44,511 nt of DNA from Anaerolineae bacterium (GCA_016929795.1 JAFGIA010000077.1:1-44511); one strand, 5' to 3'; positions 14,703-24,186 are shown, counted from the stretch's first letter. Numbers and translations are program-made. Notes: generated by a model not told the origin, from the letters alone.

Positions 14703-15538
14703 GTGGGGGATTGGGGATGGGGGATTGGGAGAACCGGGCCCCGGGCTCCGGGGGGGCGGGCAAGCAGCAAGTGGTATTGGAAGCGATCGGGGTGCGGTTT
14801 GGGTATGAGGAGGGGAAGGGAGAAGTGCTGCGGGCGCTGTCGGTGGCGGTGCCGGCAGGCGGGGTAACGGCACTCTTGGGGCCAAATGGCTCGGGCAAGA
14901 CGACGCTCCTGCGCCTGATGCTGGGGGTGCTGCGCCCGAGTGGCGGTGAGATCTGGCTCGCCGGGCGGCCACTGGCGCATTACTCGCGACGGGAGCGGAG
15001 TCAGACCATTGGGCTATTGCCGCAGGACGAGCACATCCCGTTCGACTTTTCGGTGGTTGAGTATGTGCTCCTCGGGCGCGCGCCTTACCTTGGCCCGCTG
15101 GAGATGCCGGGCGAGGCCGATAGGCAGGTGGCACTGGACGCACTTGATGCCGTGGGGATGGCTGCGCTGGGAAACCGCCCCCTGCCGAACCTGAGCGGCG
15201 GCGAGCGACAGCTCACAACGCTGGCCCGGGCGCTGGCACAGCAGCCACAGGTGCTGCTGATGGACGAGCCGGCAGCGCACCTCGACCTGAGCAACCAGGG
15301 GCGCTTGCTTGACATCGTGCGCGGGCTGGCGGCACGAGGCGTGACCACGGTGCTGACCACCCATGATCCCAACCTGGCAGCCGCAGTGGCAGGCCACGCG
15401 GTCCTGATCCGCGACGGGCAAGTGCTGGCCTCTGGACCACCAGAGATGACCCTGACGGAGGATAGACTGTCGGCCACCTACGGAGTACCGGTGGGGGTTT
15501 ACCGCGTGGACGGCCGGAAGGTCATCTTGCTGAATTAG
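14699..15538 (+). CDS. ABC importer ATP-binding protein (BtuD/FecE type)
   Basis: This encodes 279 residues. The GTG at 14699 overlaps the permease stop as GTGA, with GAGG 8 bases upstream. All ATPase motifs are present: Walker A GPNGSGKT, Q-loop GLLPQDEH, signature LSGGERQ, Walker B VLLMDEP, D-loop AHLD and switch TTHD. The family core starts at VVLEAIGVRFGYEE. The first ~22 residues (Gly-rich GLGMGDWENRAPGSGG) are translated from a GGGGATTGGGG repeat of the sort that elsewhere is intergenic. Translation may instead start at the ATG at 14717, still inside the repeat. Confidence 0.9.
   Translation: MSGGLGMGDWENRAPGSGGAGKQQVVLEAIGVRFGYEEGKGEVLRALSVAVPAGGVTALLGPNGSGKTTLLRLMLGVLRPSGGEIWLAGRPLAHYSRRERSQTIGLLPQDEHIPFDFSVVEYVLLGRAPYLGPLEMPGEADRQVALDALDAVGMAALGNRPLPNLSGGERQLTTLARALAQQPQVLLMDEPAAHLDLSNQGRLLDIVRGLAARGVTTVLTTHDPNLAAAVAGHAVLIRDGQVLASGPPEMTLTEDRLSATYGVPVGVYRVDGRKVILLN
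14705..14729. repeat. GGGGATTGGGG half-element inside the ABC ATPase 5' end
   Basis: Three near-copies of GGGGATTGGGGAT follow the permease stop directly. They match one arm of the palindromic element at 3646-3715. No clear complementary arm follows, apart from a short GGGCCCCGGGCTCC palindromic stretch at 14737-14750. Confidence 0.6.
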
Positions 15539-15539
15539 G

Positions 15540-15577
15540 CATCCCTTCCTGCCCCCGAGAGGGAACAGGAGGGCATG
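15540..15577. terminator. Hairpin after the ABC operon
   Basis: CATCCCTTCCTG (15540-15551) pairs with CAGGAGGGCATG (15566-15577) with two imperfections and a 14-base loop, starting two bases after the ATPase stop. There is no T-run, so it may reduce rather than stop read-through. Confidence 0.4.
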
Positions 15578-15600
15578 ATTCAAACCGGAGGGAGAGATCG

Positions 15601-16623
15601 ATGAAGATCGAAGAGCGGGCAGTGTCCGAGCCTGACCTGGTTGGCATGGTGCTGCTGCACCATGTGATGGACGGGGATGGCAAGCGCCTGGCGCGCAAGG
15701 GGATGCGCCTGGCCGCGCAGGATGTGGCACGGTTACGCGAGGCAGGCATCGAGACGATCGAGGTGATCGTGCTGGAGACGGGGGACGTGGGCGAGGACGA
15801 CGCGGCACTCGTCCTTGCAGAAAGCCTGATGACAGATCAGATGGAACCAACGCGTCCTACCGGCGGCAGGGTGAATCTACGAAGCAGGGTCGACGCATTG
15901 CTGGTGGTCGATGAGATACGACTGCGGGAGTTGAACAGCGTGCCGGGCATTGCACTGGCAACGCGGCGTCAGCACTCGGTCGTCGGTCCACGGCAGGACA
16001 CCGACAGCGTGGCGACACTCAAGATCGTGCCCTTTGTCCTCTCCCGTGAGCACCTCGACCGTGCCATCGAGGTCATCGACAGGGAGCCGCACATCCTCCG
16101 GCTGCGGCCCCTTCCGCCGGAAGGGCGGGTGGCGATGCTCTTTGTCGCCGACGAGTCGGTGCACGACAGGCTGCGCATCGACTATTTGCCCCCTACCGAG
16201 GAGCGGCTGGCCCGTCTCGGCGCGTCGATCGTCACCACAGAGGACGTATCGATGGACGAGACGGAGGTAGCCCAAGCGGCAGAGCGGCTGGCACAGGACA
16301 TAGATCTGCTGATTGTGGCCACGCAAACATCTGTGTCGCACGAAGAGGATACAATCCCACGCGCCCTGCGCCGCGCCGGCGCAGGTGAGGTGATCGTCGG
16401 TGCGCCTGTCGAGCCGGGCAACTTGGTGGCACTGGCCTACCTGCCCGGCACGCCGGTGATGGTCGCCCCCGGGTGCGCCAAGGGACGGAAACGGAACGTG
16501 GTAGACCTGGTGCTTCCACGCCTGCTGGTTGGAGAGCACCTGGGACGCGCCGACGTGGCGGGGATGGGATTGGGTGGTTTCCTGACCGCCGCAGAGCGCG
16601 GCGGCGACTTTCGAGTTTCCTGA
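15601..16623 (+). CDS. Molybdopterin-binding (MoCF_biosynth) domain protein
   Basis: This encodes 340 residues from the ATG at 15601, behind GGAGGGAGAG. Residues 1-60 are a short domain (VGMVLLHHVMDGDGKRLARKGMRLAAQDVARLREAGIETIEVI) like the start of MoeA/FrhB-type molybdopterin proteins. From about 150, a MogA/MoaB-like region follows: VAMLFVADESVHDR, LLIVATQTSVSHEEDTIPRALRRAGAGE, GAPVEPGNLVALAYLPGTPVMVAPGCAKGRKRNVVDLVLPRLLVGEHLGRADVAGMGLGGFL (each a piece of one continuous block). The closing GCA-K-KRN-D-VLPRLL-GE-A-MG-GG pattern is that of the molybdopterin-binding domain fused to or paired with MobA/CoxI-type nucleotidyl transferases. The domain alone is seen here. It may bind cofactor for a molybdoenzyme outside the window. 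Confidence 0.75.
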   Translation: MKIEERAVSEPDLVGMVLLHHVMDGDGKRLARKGMRLAAQDVARLREAGIETIEVIVLETGDVGEDDAALVLAESLMTDQMEPTRPTGGRVNLRSRVDALLVVDEIRLRELNSVPGIALATRRQHSVVGPRQDTDSVATLKIVPFVLSREHLDRAIEVIDREPHILRLRPLPPEGRVAMLFVADESVHDRLRIDYLPPTEERLARLGASIVTTEDVSMDETEVAQAAERLAQDIDLLIVATQTSVSHEEDTIPRALRRAGAGEVIVGAPVEPGNLVALAYLPGTPVMVAPGCAKGRKRNVVDLVLPRLLVGEHLGRADVAGMGLGGFLTAAERGGDFRVS

Positions 16624-16707
16624 CCAGGTGCAGCCTGATGTAGCGCTCTTTTGGCAAGAGGTGCCACATGACGCGGTACTGTCTTACAAGGTATGAGCGA
16701 CTGTACC

Positions 16708-18039
16708 TCAGGTCGAGAGCAAGGATGGGCTGCCCTGCTGTACGGGCAGCACCACGTGAAACTGGCTGCCCGGACAGGTAGCCTCGTCATAGCCGGGGCT
16801 CTCGACCCAGATCCTGCCATTGTGAATGTCCACGATCCCGCGTGCGATGGCCAGCCCCAGCCCCGGCCCTCCCCCCTTGAACTTGGTTTTGCCTGTCGAG
16901 TGGTGCATGATGCGCTCGGTCCGGTAGAACTTGTGAAAGATCAGGTTCTGCAAATCGGGCGCGATCCCGATGCCCGTGTCGCTGACCACGATCTCGACCG
17001 CCTGCGCGTCCGCATCCGCCGCCTGTGCAGCCGTTCCGTCCCCAACGCAGCGCCCCGAGATGGTGATGGCGCCGCCATCGGGCGTATATTTGATGGCGTT
17101 GAGCAGCAACTGCTCGAACAGCTTTTGCATCGACTCCGGATCGGCCTCGATCACCGGCAATTGAGAGAGGCCCGCGTCGAGCGTGAGCGCCAGGCGCCTG
17201 TCGATCAGCACCTGCTCGACACTGCTGTGCAGCGATTCCATCAACTCGGAAAGATACAGAGGCTGAAAATCGAGCGCGACGGTGCCGCTTTCGATGCGCA
17301 CCATGTCCAACATGCTGTTGACGACAGAGTGTATCCGATCTGAGCCCACGACAATGCCGTGTACTTGCTGACAGCGCGCTGCGTCCCCTTCGAAATCAGA
17401 GGTTTCCAGGAGCATCTGTCCATAGCCGCGCACTAGCGTCAGCGGCGTGCGCAGCTCATGGGCGATCACCTGGATAAAGTCCGACTTGTTGCGATCAAGC
17501 AACGCCAGCTCGTGGTACGCCTTTTGCAGCTCGGCAGTGCGCTGCCTGACCCGCTCCTCAAGCTCCGCGTTGAGGGCCACGATCTGTGCATTCAACTGGG
17601 TAAGATCGTCGTTGGCCCGGTCCAGCTCCTCGACCAGGGCCTGCAGCTTGCGTCGCTGGTGATACAAGTCGATAAAGACCTTGACCTTGCTGATCAAGAT
17701 CTCGGGGACGAACGGCTTGCTCAGGAAATCGACGGCGCCAGCATCGTACCCCTTGCGGTGGTGGTACTCGTCGGAAAAGATGGCGCTGACAAAAATGACT
17801 GGCAAGCTAGCGGTGCTTTCATTACCACGCAACAATTCCACCAGCTCGTACCCGTCCATCTCGGGCATTTGCACGTCCACGATGGCGACACAGAAATCAT
17901 GTTCCAGAGCCAGGGCGAGGGCCTGGGCACCCGCAGCAGCCTGTACAACGTCCACATCCACGGCCCGCAGTAGCTGCGCCAGGGCGAACAGGTTTTGGGG
18001 TTTGTCGTCGACGATGAGGACCTCGGGTCTTGTTGCCAT
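16708..18039 (-). CDS. Receiver-histidine kinase fusion
   Basis: This encodes 443 residues from the ATG at 18039 (AGGAGA upstream). The receiver domain (residues ~8-125) has IVDD, the phosphoacceptor in AIVDVQMPEMDGYE and the lysine in FLSKPF. A coiled coil (~135-180) links it to HisKA with H194 in IAHELRTPL. The HATPase domain follows with N-box NAIKYTPDGG, DTGIGI and GPGLGLAI. Receiver-first kinases act as intermediate relays, taking a signal by phosphorylation rather than by a sensor domain. It is the last gene of the operon, 12 bases after the hybrid kinase, so that kinase is the natural phosphodonor. There is no output or DNA-binding domain. Confidence 0.9.
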   Translation of the reverse strand: MATRPEVLIVDDKPQNLFALAQLLRAVDVDVVQAAAGAQALALALEHDFCVAIVDVQMPEMDGYELVELLRGNESTASLPVIFVSAIFSDEYHHRKGYDAGAVDFLSKPFVPEILISKVKVFIDLYHQRRKLQALVEELDRANDDLTQLNAQIVALNAELEERVRQRTAELQKAYHELALLDRNKSDFIQVIAHELRTPLTLVRGYGQMLLETSDFEGDAARCQQVHGIVVGSDRIHSVVNSMLDMVRIESGTVALDFQPLYLSELMESLHSSVEQVLIDRRLALTLDAGLSQLPVIEADPESMQKLFEQLLLNAIKYTPDGGAITISGRCVGDGTAAQAADADAQAVEIVVSDTGIGIAPDLQNLIFHKFYRTERIMHHSTGKTKFKGGGPGLGLAIARGIVDIHNGRIWVESPGYDEATCPGSQFHVVLPVQQGSPSLLST

Positions 18040-18051
18040 TCTCAATCTCTC

Positions 18052-21000
18052 CTAACGATAGAGCCAGACACGCAACATGGAAAACAGCCGGTCCGCGTCC
18101 ACCGGCTTGGACAGGTAGTCGTTGGCACCGGCGGCGATGCACCGGTCCTGGTCGCCCTTCATCGCCTTGGCCGTCAGGGCCAGAATGGGCAGGGAACGAA
18201 GATGAGGCCGCGCCCGGATGTGCCGGATCGTTTCATAGCCATCCAGATCGGGCATCATGATATCCATCAGCACGAGGTCAACGTCCGGCGCCGCGGCGAG
18301 CAACTCGAGTGCTTTGGTGCCATTGCGCGCGATGGTCACCTTGAGCCCCTTCTCACCCAGCAGCCTGGACAGGGCAAAGGCCCCGCGCATGTCGTCATCC
18401 ACCACCAGGATATGCTTGCCTTCCAGCCCTGCCTCACGGTCGTGCAACTGCTTAATCGTTTGCCGCTTTTCTTCAGGCATGTCAGCCACCACCCGGTGCA
18501 AGAAGAGGGCCGTTTCGTCCAGCAGCCGTTCCGGCGACTTGACACCCTTGACGATCACGCTGTCGGCGTATCGGTGTAGCTCCAGGTTCTCTTCTTCGGT
18601 CAAGTCCTGGCCCGTGTAGACAATGACCGGACATCTGTTCACCGTTTCGTCGGCGTGCATCTGGCTCAAGAACTCGAAACCGCTCATGTCGGCCAGGTTC
18701 AGATCCAGGATCAAACAGTCAAAATGCTGCGCTCGCAGCAATTTCAGCGCGTCTTGCCCCCGCTCCGCCTCACTGATCCGGACGTCGCTGCCGCCCAGAA
18801 GCTGGCGGATGCTGCACCGCAGCGCGGCATCGTCCTCGACCACAAGCAAGCTCTTGATCTCGCGCGCGACAAAGGCCTCGATCTTTTGGAAGGCGCCGTC
18901 CAACGCCTTGGGCGTAGCCGGCTTGGTGAGAAAGCCGATGGCGCCCATCTTGTAGGCATCCAGGGTTTCGTCGAGCGCCGACATGATGTGCACCGGAATG
19001 TGGCGCGTATCGGGGTTCTCTTTCAGGGCATCCAGCACATCCCAGCCACTCACACCTGGCAGCTTTAGATCCAGGATGATGGCGTCAGGGCGATGGGTTT
19101 TCGCCAGATCCAGGCTGGACTCGCCATCGCTGGCAACCAGGCACTTGAAGTGCCTGCCGTGGGCATAGTTGACCACCAGTCGGGCAAAGGTCGGATCATC
19201 CTCGACAATCAACAGTAGTCTGTCGCCTGTATGCAAGGCATCCCGATCGTCGGCCACGTTCGGGGTCGGCCACGGGGGTAGGGCCGGCTGGCCGGCCGGG
19301 GCCACAGGCGGCGGAGGCGTGGCCCCAGGCATGCTACGCGCTGGGTGAAAGGGCAGGTAGAGCGTAAAGACACTGCCCTGGCCCGGCTCGCTCTGCAGCT
19401 CGATTTGCCCCCCAAGGCGCGTGGCCAGCTCGCGCGAGATGGTCAATCCCAGCCCGGTCCCGCCGTACTTGCGTGCAGTGGACCCGTCGGCCTGTTCGAA
19501 GGCTTCGAACACTGTTTCTCGCTGCTCGGGCGTGATGCCAATCCCGCTGTCGAGCACGCGGATGATCACCGTCTGATCGGGGCTGAGGCCAATGGGGGGC
19601 AGGGGGGTCCCCTTGTCGGCACACTCTACCTCCAGCCGCACATAGCCCTCTTCTGTGAATTTGAAGGCGTTTGAGAGCAGGTTCCTGGTGATCTGCTCCA
19701 CCCGCTGTTGATCGGTCTCGATGGCCAGCGGCAGGTGCTCGGCCACGGTAACAGAAAAATCGAGGTTCTTCTCTCTGGCGAGCGGCTCGAACTGGATGCG
19801 CATCGACTCGGCCAAGTGAGCAAGGGACATGGAGGCAAAGCGAAACTCCATACGGCCCGCTTCGACCTTGGACAGGTCCAGGATCTCGTTGATGAGGTCC
19901 AGCAAGTCGCTGCCGCTGTGATAGATCACGCGGGCCGATTCCACTTGCTCCTCGGTCAGATTACCCCCTTCGTTGTTGGCCAGCAAGCGGGCCAGGATGA
20001 GGAGGCTGTTGAGCGGCGTGCGCAGCTCATGGGACATGTTGGCCAGGAATTCCGACTTGTACTTGTTGGCCAGCACCAGCTCCTCAGCCCGCTGCTCCAG
20101 CGCACGCTGGGCAGCCAGCAGATCCCGGTTCTGCTGGTCAAGAATGGCCCGCTGCTCGGCCAGGACGCCAGCTTTTTCCTCCAGATCGGCGTTGGCGGCT
20201 TCCATCTCTGACTGCTGCGCCTGCAGCTCACGGTTCATGGTGCGCAGGTCCGCTTCGCGTGCCTGCAGCTCCGCCGCCTGCTTCTGGGTCTGCGCCAGCA
20301 GATCATCGATACGCTGGCGCACCTGGGCCGTGTTCAGGGCAATGCCCACGCTCTCCAGCGCCTTTTCGAGGAACAGGGCCTGGTCGGCAGGGAACCCGGC
20401 CACCGTGCCCAACTCCACAGCGCCAATGGCTTGCCCATTGTGCAGGATGGGCATGACCACAACGTTTTTCGGAGCCAGCTCGACCGACGCCGTGGTGACA
20501 GGCATATAGCCCGCAGGCACCTGGGTGAGGATGATGGGCTGTCTCTCCAACACCGCCTGTCCCACCAACCCCTCGCCGACGCGAAACCTGTTCGCCACGT
20601 TCTTGCGCTGGGTGTAGGCGTGGCTGCCCGCCAGCCACAGATCGTCCCCGCGGCGGATGAACAGGGCGCCCACCGGCACATTCAGGGCGTGGCACAGGTG
20701 CCGGAGGGTCCGGGTCGCCAGCGCCACCAGATCCTGCTCGCCGCGGAGGATATCGTTCAACTGGGCCAGGTTGGTCGTCTGCCAGATCTGGGCCTCCACC
20801 GTACGGCGGTTGACTTCTGCCTCCTGGCGGGCCAATTCAGCGTTGTGCGTGCGCTCGACCAGGAGGCGGTTGACCTGCTCCAGCTCCTGCGCTCGCTCGT
20901 CCAGCAACGCCCGGGCCGTGACGGCGTCCCGGATAGCCCCCGTAGCGGTCGACAGGGCCTGCCGGAAAAACCAGAGGCCGGCGGCCGTGATGCAAAGCGC

Positions 21001-21504
21001 CAGGGCAAAGCCGACGCCCTCGGGGACAATCACCCTCCCACTGGCGAGCGCAGTGGCGGCGCGCACGGAGAGCCAGCCCTGCTGGTAGGCCAGCCCAAAG
21101 ACAGCGTAGGTCAGCAAGCTCAGGACGGTGACGCGAAACCCGGCCTGCGGCCCGATCAGCGTCGCCGCGCCGACCACGGTGGCGAGCAACAGGGCGCGCC
21201 CATTCCCGGCCAGCCAACCGGCATAGAGCGCAAAGCAGGCAAAACCATACAACAACGCCACCACACCCACCGCCCGCCACACGTCGGGGATGCGCCGGAC
21301 GAAAAAGAGGACAAGCACCAATAAGTAGATAGCCAGGTAAACCGGCAGGGTATAGTGCACTTGCCCCGAGATTAGAGCGCGCCATACACTATAGGCCACA
21401 CCCAGTGCCCCGACTCCCACCCCAGCGCCGAGCATGACGTCAAGGACGCGATGGCGCAGCGTGTGCAGCCAGATCGTAGGATCAGCCCGTCGTTGTTGGC
21501 TCAT
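18052..21504 (-). CDS. Membrane GAF hybrid histidine kinase with three receiver domains
   Basis: This encodes 1150 residues. Six to seven membrane helices (about 22-190) are followed by a coiled coil, a GAF domain (~235-390; VPVGALFIRRGDDLWLAGSHAY, RVGEGLVGQAVLERQPI, MPILHNGQAIGAVELGT), and a long coiled coil (~395-480). HisKA comes next with H492 in MSHELRTPL, then HATPase (NAFKFTEEG, DSGIGI, GTGLGLTI). Three receivers follow at about 762-880, 885-1000 and 1028-1148. Each keeps its Asp (LDLKLPG, LDLNLADMSG, MDIMMPDLDG) and Lys (LTKPAT, IVKGVK, SKPVD). Its ATG overlaps the upstream gene's stop as ATGA. It is the phosphorelay hub of this operon; the signal is unknown. Confidence 0.93.
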   Translation of the reverse strand: MSQQRRADPTIWLHTLRHRVLDVMLGAGVGVGALGVAYSVWRALISGQVHYTLPVYLAIYLLVLVLFFVRRIPDVWRAVGVVALLYGFACFALYAGWLAGNGRALLLATVVGAATLIGPQAGFRVTVLSLLTYAVFGLAYQQGWLSVRAATALASGRVIVPEGVGFALALCITAAGLWFFRQALSTATGAIRDAVTARALLDERAQELEQVNRLLVERTHNAELARQEAEVNRRTVEAQIWQTTNLAQLNDILRGEQDLVALATRTLRHLCHALNVPVGALFIRRGDDLWLAGSHAYTQRKNVANRFRVGEGLVGQAVLERQPIILTQVPAGYMPVTTASVELAPKNVVVMPILHNGQAIGAVELGTVAGFPADQALFLEKALESVGIALNTAQVRQRIDDLLAQTQKQAAELQAREADLRTMNRELQAQQSEMEAANADLEEKAGVLAEQRAILDQQNRDLLAAQRALEQRAEELVLANKYKSEFLANMSHELRTPLNSLLILARLLANNEGGNLTEEQVESARVIYHSGSDLLDLINEILDLSKVEAGRMEFRFASMSLAHLAESMRIQFEPLAREKNLDFSVTVAEHLPLAIETDQQRVEQITRNLLSNAFKFTEEGYVRLEVECADKGTPLPPIGLSPDQTVIIRVLDSGIGITPEQRETVFEAFEQADGSTARKYGGTGLGLTISRELATRLGGQIELQSEPGQGSVFTLYLPFHPARSMPGATPPPPVAPAGQPALPPWPTPNVADDRDALHTGDRLLLIVEDDPTFARLVVNYAHGRHFKCLVASDGESSLDLAKTHRPDAIILDLKLPGVSGWDVLDALKENPDTRHIPVHIMSALDETLDAYKMGAIGFLTKPATPKALDGAFQKIEAFVAREIKSLLVVEDDAALRCSIRQLLGGSDVRISEAERGQDALKLLRAQHFDCLILDLNLADMSGFEFLSQMHADETVNRCPVIVYTGQDLTEEENLELHRYADSVIVKGVKSPERLLDETALFLHRVVADMPEEKRQTIKQLHDREAGLEGKHILVVDDDMRGAFALSRLLGEKGLKVTIARNGTKALELLAAAPDVDLVLMDIMMPDLDGYETIRHIRARPHLRSLPILALTAKAMKGDQDRCIAAGANDYLSKPVDADRLFSMLRVWLYR

Positions 21505-22853
21505 CTGTTCATCTCCCCACCTGCCGCAGGCTGCTGCTGGCGCCAGGCCCTCAAGCTTTCAGCCTGTGCCTGCAGCTCTTCGTTGACGGCGCGCAGCTCC
21601 TCTTCCTGTGCCTGCAGCTCTTCGGCCTGCTGCTGGGTCTGGATCAGCAGCTCATCTACGCGCATCCGGGTCTGGGCGGTGTGGAGAGCAACTGCTACGT
21701 TGGGGGCAGCCCGGTGGAGGAAATCGACGTGGGCGCTCGAAAACTGAGACAGTGTGCCCAGCTCAACTACGCCGATAATCCGGTCCTCGTAGAGCAGGGG
21801 CACGATCAGGACGTGCCGCGGTGCATGCTGGCCCAGCGCGGAAGCGACCATCAGCTCGCCAGCCGGGATGTCGCTCAGAGCGATGAGGCGCTTTTCGAGT
21901 GCGGCTTGACCGACCAATCCCTCACCCAGCTCAAAGTGTGCTGAAAAGTGCCCGGCGCCGGCGCCGGCAAAGGTACCCGCCAGCTCCAGCCCGTCATACA
22001 TGGCATCCATCACAAACAGGGCACCAACTTGGACCTGGAGGTAGCGGCACAAGTAACGGAGCGTGTTTGCAGCCAGTTGGGCGACTTCTTGTTCCCCGCG
22101 CATGGCATCGTTCAAGTCATTGAGGGCCTGCGCCTTTTCTCTCTCTGCTTCCGCTTCTCGGCGGGCAACTTCTGCTTCCTGCCTGGCTGCCTCAGCCTCT
22201 CGCCGTGCGTCATCGGCGCTCGCCGTGCGCTCGGCCACGCGCTGTTCCAGCAGCACCTGTCCCTCCTCCAATTCGCGGGCATAGACGTCGGCGCTTTCCA
22301 GTGCCCGGTCGCGCCCTGCCAGGGCAAGATGGAACAAGCCGTTGGCCAGGACCAAGTAGCCGCACGCCATCACCCCTCCGGCGAAGGGCTTGAGCGGCAA
22401 TAGAGTGACAAGCAAGCCATGGATGTCGAGGAAATAGATCACCACGACTGAAATCACATTGATCATGGTCAGGATCACCGCGCCTCGGATGCCCCGCAGC
22501 AGACCGGCGGCCATGACGACGACAATAAACCCGGCGGCCGCGGGACTGAGCATTCCCCCTGTGATCGCCACCAGGCCCGTAACGACGACCCACAGAAAGA
22601 GGAGAAACAAGTGAGCCGCGAGCTGGACACGGCCGGCGTGCAGGATCGCCAGCATGGCGCTGCAGATCAACACTGCACTGCCAGTGATCAGGAACCCCTC
22701 CACAGGCACCGTAGTGAAAAGCATCAGGGGCAGGAGCAGAACACTGATGGCAGCGATGAACCAGAGGATGGCGTTCAGGACATACGCGACGCGGGTGCTT
22801 TCCCCGTCTTTGAATGTAGGTGGCGCCAGGATGGAAACAAGGCGGTTGGGCAT
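21501..22853 (-). CDS. Membrane GAF sensor protein without kinase domain (second copy)
   Basis: This encodes 450 residues from the ATG at 22853 (AGGAGAG upstream); longer in-frame extension is out of character. Six or so helices (~22-185) precede a charged coiled coil rich in ARREAE/ARQEAE repeats. A GAF domain follows (VQVGALFVMDAMYDGLELAGTF, ELGEGLVGQAALEKRLIA, PLLYEDRIIGVVELGT), then a C-terminal coiled coil (QQQAEELQAQEEELRAVNEELQ). The layout matches the first ~480 residues of the hybrid kinase next door, but the protein stops just where the HisKA would begin. It could form mixed coiled-coil dimers with that kinase and feed it a signal. Confidence 0.85.
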   Translation of the reverse strand: MPNRLVSILAPPTFKDGESTRVAYVLNAILWFIAAISVLLLPLMLFTTVPVEGFLITGSAVLICSAMLAILHAGRVQLAAHLFLLFLWVVVTGLVAITGGMLSPAAAGFIVVVMAAGLLRGIRGAVILTMINVISVVVIYFLDIHGLLVTLLPLKPFAGGVMACGYLVLANGLFHLALAGRDRALESADVYARELEEGQVLLEQRVAERTASADDARREAEAARQEAEVARREAEAEREKAQALNDLNDAMRGEQEVAQLAANTLRYLCRYLQVQVGALFVMDAMYDGLELAGTFAGAGAGHFSAHFELGEGLVGQAALEKRLIALSDIPAGELMVASALGQHAPRHVLIVPLLYEDRIIGVVELGTLSQFSSAHVDFLHRAAPNVAVALHTAQTRMRVDELLIQTQQQAEELQAQEEELRAVNEELQAQAESLRAWRQQQPAAGGEMNR

Positions 22854-22863
22854 CTTTTCTCTC

Positions 22864-24186
22864 CTACCTCGACTCGTCGGCGCACAGCTTGGCTGCCTGG
22901 CCTTGCAACTCTTCATTGATGGCGCGCATCTCACTTTCACGCAGAGCCGGCTCGCCCGCCTGGGTTTGTGTCTCGGCCAGCAGGGCGTCGATGCGTGCTC
23001 GCGCCTGGGCCGCATGGAGGACGATCGCCACCCGCTCGGTCACGTGTTCGAGAAACTGCCGCCGCACGGCCGACAGGTCTTCGAGCAAGCCCAACTCGAC
23101 CACGCCCAACACCCGCCCCTCGTAGGGCAGGGGCCACACCACCAACTGGTGGGGTGCCGCGGTGCCCAGGCCTGAGACGATGGGCATATAGCCCTCAGGC
23201 ACGTCGTGGACCACGATCGGCTGCCCGTCGCACACCACCTGCCCGGCCAGGCTTTCGCCCAAGGCCAGGTCCTCCACGCGCGGTGCACACGCGTAACTGG
23301 CCGCCACGTGCAGCGTGCCGCCCTGTTTCACGAGCAGCGCGCCGACCGGGGCCCCCAGATAGCGGCACAGGTGGCCGATGACCTGGCTGGCCAGGGTCGG
23401 CATATCCTCCACGCCGCGCATCGCGTCGCTCAGCTCTACCAGGCCCGCCGTCTGCCATGCCTGCGCCTCGACTGCTAGGCGCGCTACCTCGGCCTCGTGC
23501 CTGGCAGCCTCGACACTCGCCGTGCGCTCGGCCACCTGCTCTTCGAGCGAGGCACGCACCGCCTCCAGCGCGCGGTTGCTGTTCGCCAACTCGCGCTCGT
23601 TGCGTTGCCAGTGAGCGATCGAGGTACTGACGTTATAGTGCACCAGGAGCAACAGCACGGTGACAATCGTGAAAATCAATCCGGTCGTCGCTGCCGGTGT
23701 GTAGGTCCCTGCGACAACAAAAACGGAAGGTAGGTAGCCTTCTATCTCGGCCCAACTCAGAACAAGCACGGTCCCAAGACTCCATACAGCGCAGCCGATG
23801 ATCGCCCTGCGGCTCCCGAGCACGGCGCCCAGCAGAATGGTCACGACAAAAATAGCCACAGCCGGCGTGCGGATCGTGCCCGACTGATAGACGATCGCGA
23901 CACCCAGAGCCCAAACTTCGAGGATACAAAGAAACACGACCAGCCCCACCCTGCCACGTCGCAAGGCCACTTGCATCAGCAGGTTGAGGGCGAGGCCGAT
24001 GGTCAGGGCAATCAGGGCCAGTGGTCGCTCATCGTACCGACTGAGGAGGGGCAGCACCAGCAGAGCCACCGCTTCTACCGCGATCATGGCCCACAGAATG
24101 ATGTTGAGCATCCAGGCCGTCCGCGTTTTCTCTTCATGCCCCAGAAAAGCTGGGCTCCTCATGCCTCGTTTGATCGACTTGAGCAT
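22864..24186 (-). CDS. Membrane GAF sensor protein without kinase domain (first copy)
   Basis: This encodes 440 residues from the ATG at 24186 (GGAG seven bases upstream); an ATG at 24216 is possible. Hydrophobic helices span ~22-180, then a coiled coil with AERTASVEAARHEAE, then GAF (APVGALLVKQGGTLHVAASYA, ALGESLAGQVVCDGQPI, PLPYEGRVLGVVELGL), and a short terminal coil (RESEMRAINEELQGQAAKL). It shares the LSDAMRG-E...LA...LCRYL-PVGAL core with its two neighbours. It ends 10 bases before the next gene. There is no catalytic domain. It lies 121 bases after cheB, the widest gap in this operon, where a hairpin sits. Confidence 0.85.
   Translation of the reverse strand: MLKSIKRGMRSPAFLGHEEKTRTAWMLNIILWAMIAVEAVALLVLPLLSRYDERPLALIALTIGLALNLLMQVALRRGRVGLVVFLCILEVWALGVAIVYQSGTIRTPAVAIFVVTILLGAVLGSRRAIIGCAVWSLGTVLVLSWAEIEGYLPSVFVVAGTYTPAATTGLIFTIVTVLLLLVHYNVSTSIAHWQRNERELANSNRALEAVRASLEEQVAERTASVEAARHEAEVARLAVEAQAWQTAGLVELSDAMRGVEDMPTLASQVIGHLCRYLGAPVGALLVKQGGTLHVAASYACAPRVEDLALGESLAGQVVCDGQPIVVHDVPEGYMPIVSGLGTAAPHQLVVWPLPYEGRVLGVVELGLLEDLSAVRRQFLEHVTERVAIVLHAAQARARIDALLAETQTQAGEPALRESEMRAINEELQGQAAKLCADESR

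Noticed and set aside
16624..16707. CTCTT-5-AAGAG hairpin between the molybdopterin protein and the receiver-kinase gene
   Set aside because: A five-base stem is too short to call a terminator, though the position between convergent genes would suit one.
22854..23015. Longer N-terminus for the GAF protein ending at 21501
   Set aside because: The extra 54 residues overlap the upstream gene, are compositionally shadow-like, and the ATG at 22853 has a strong ribosome site.
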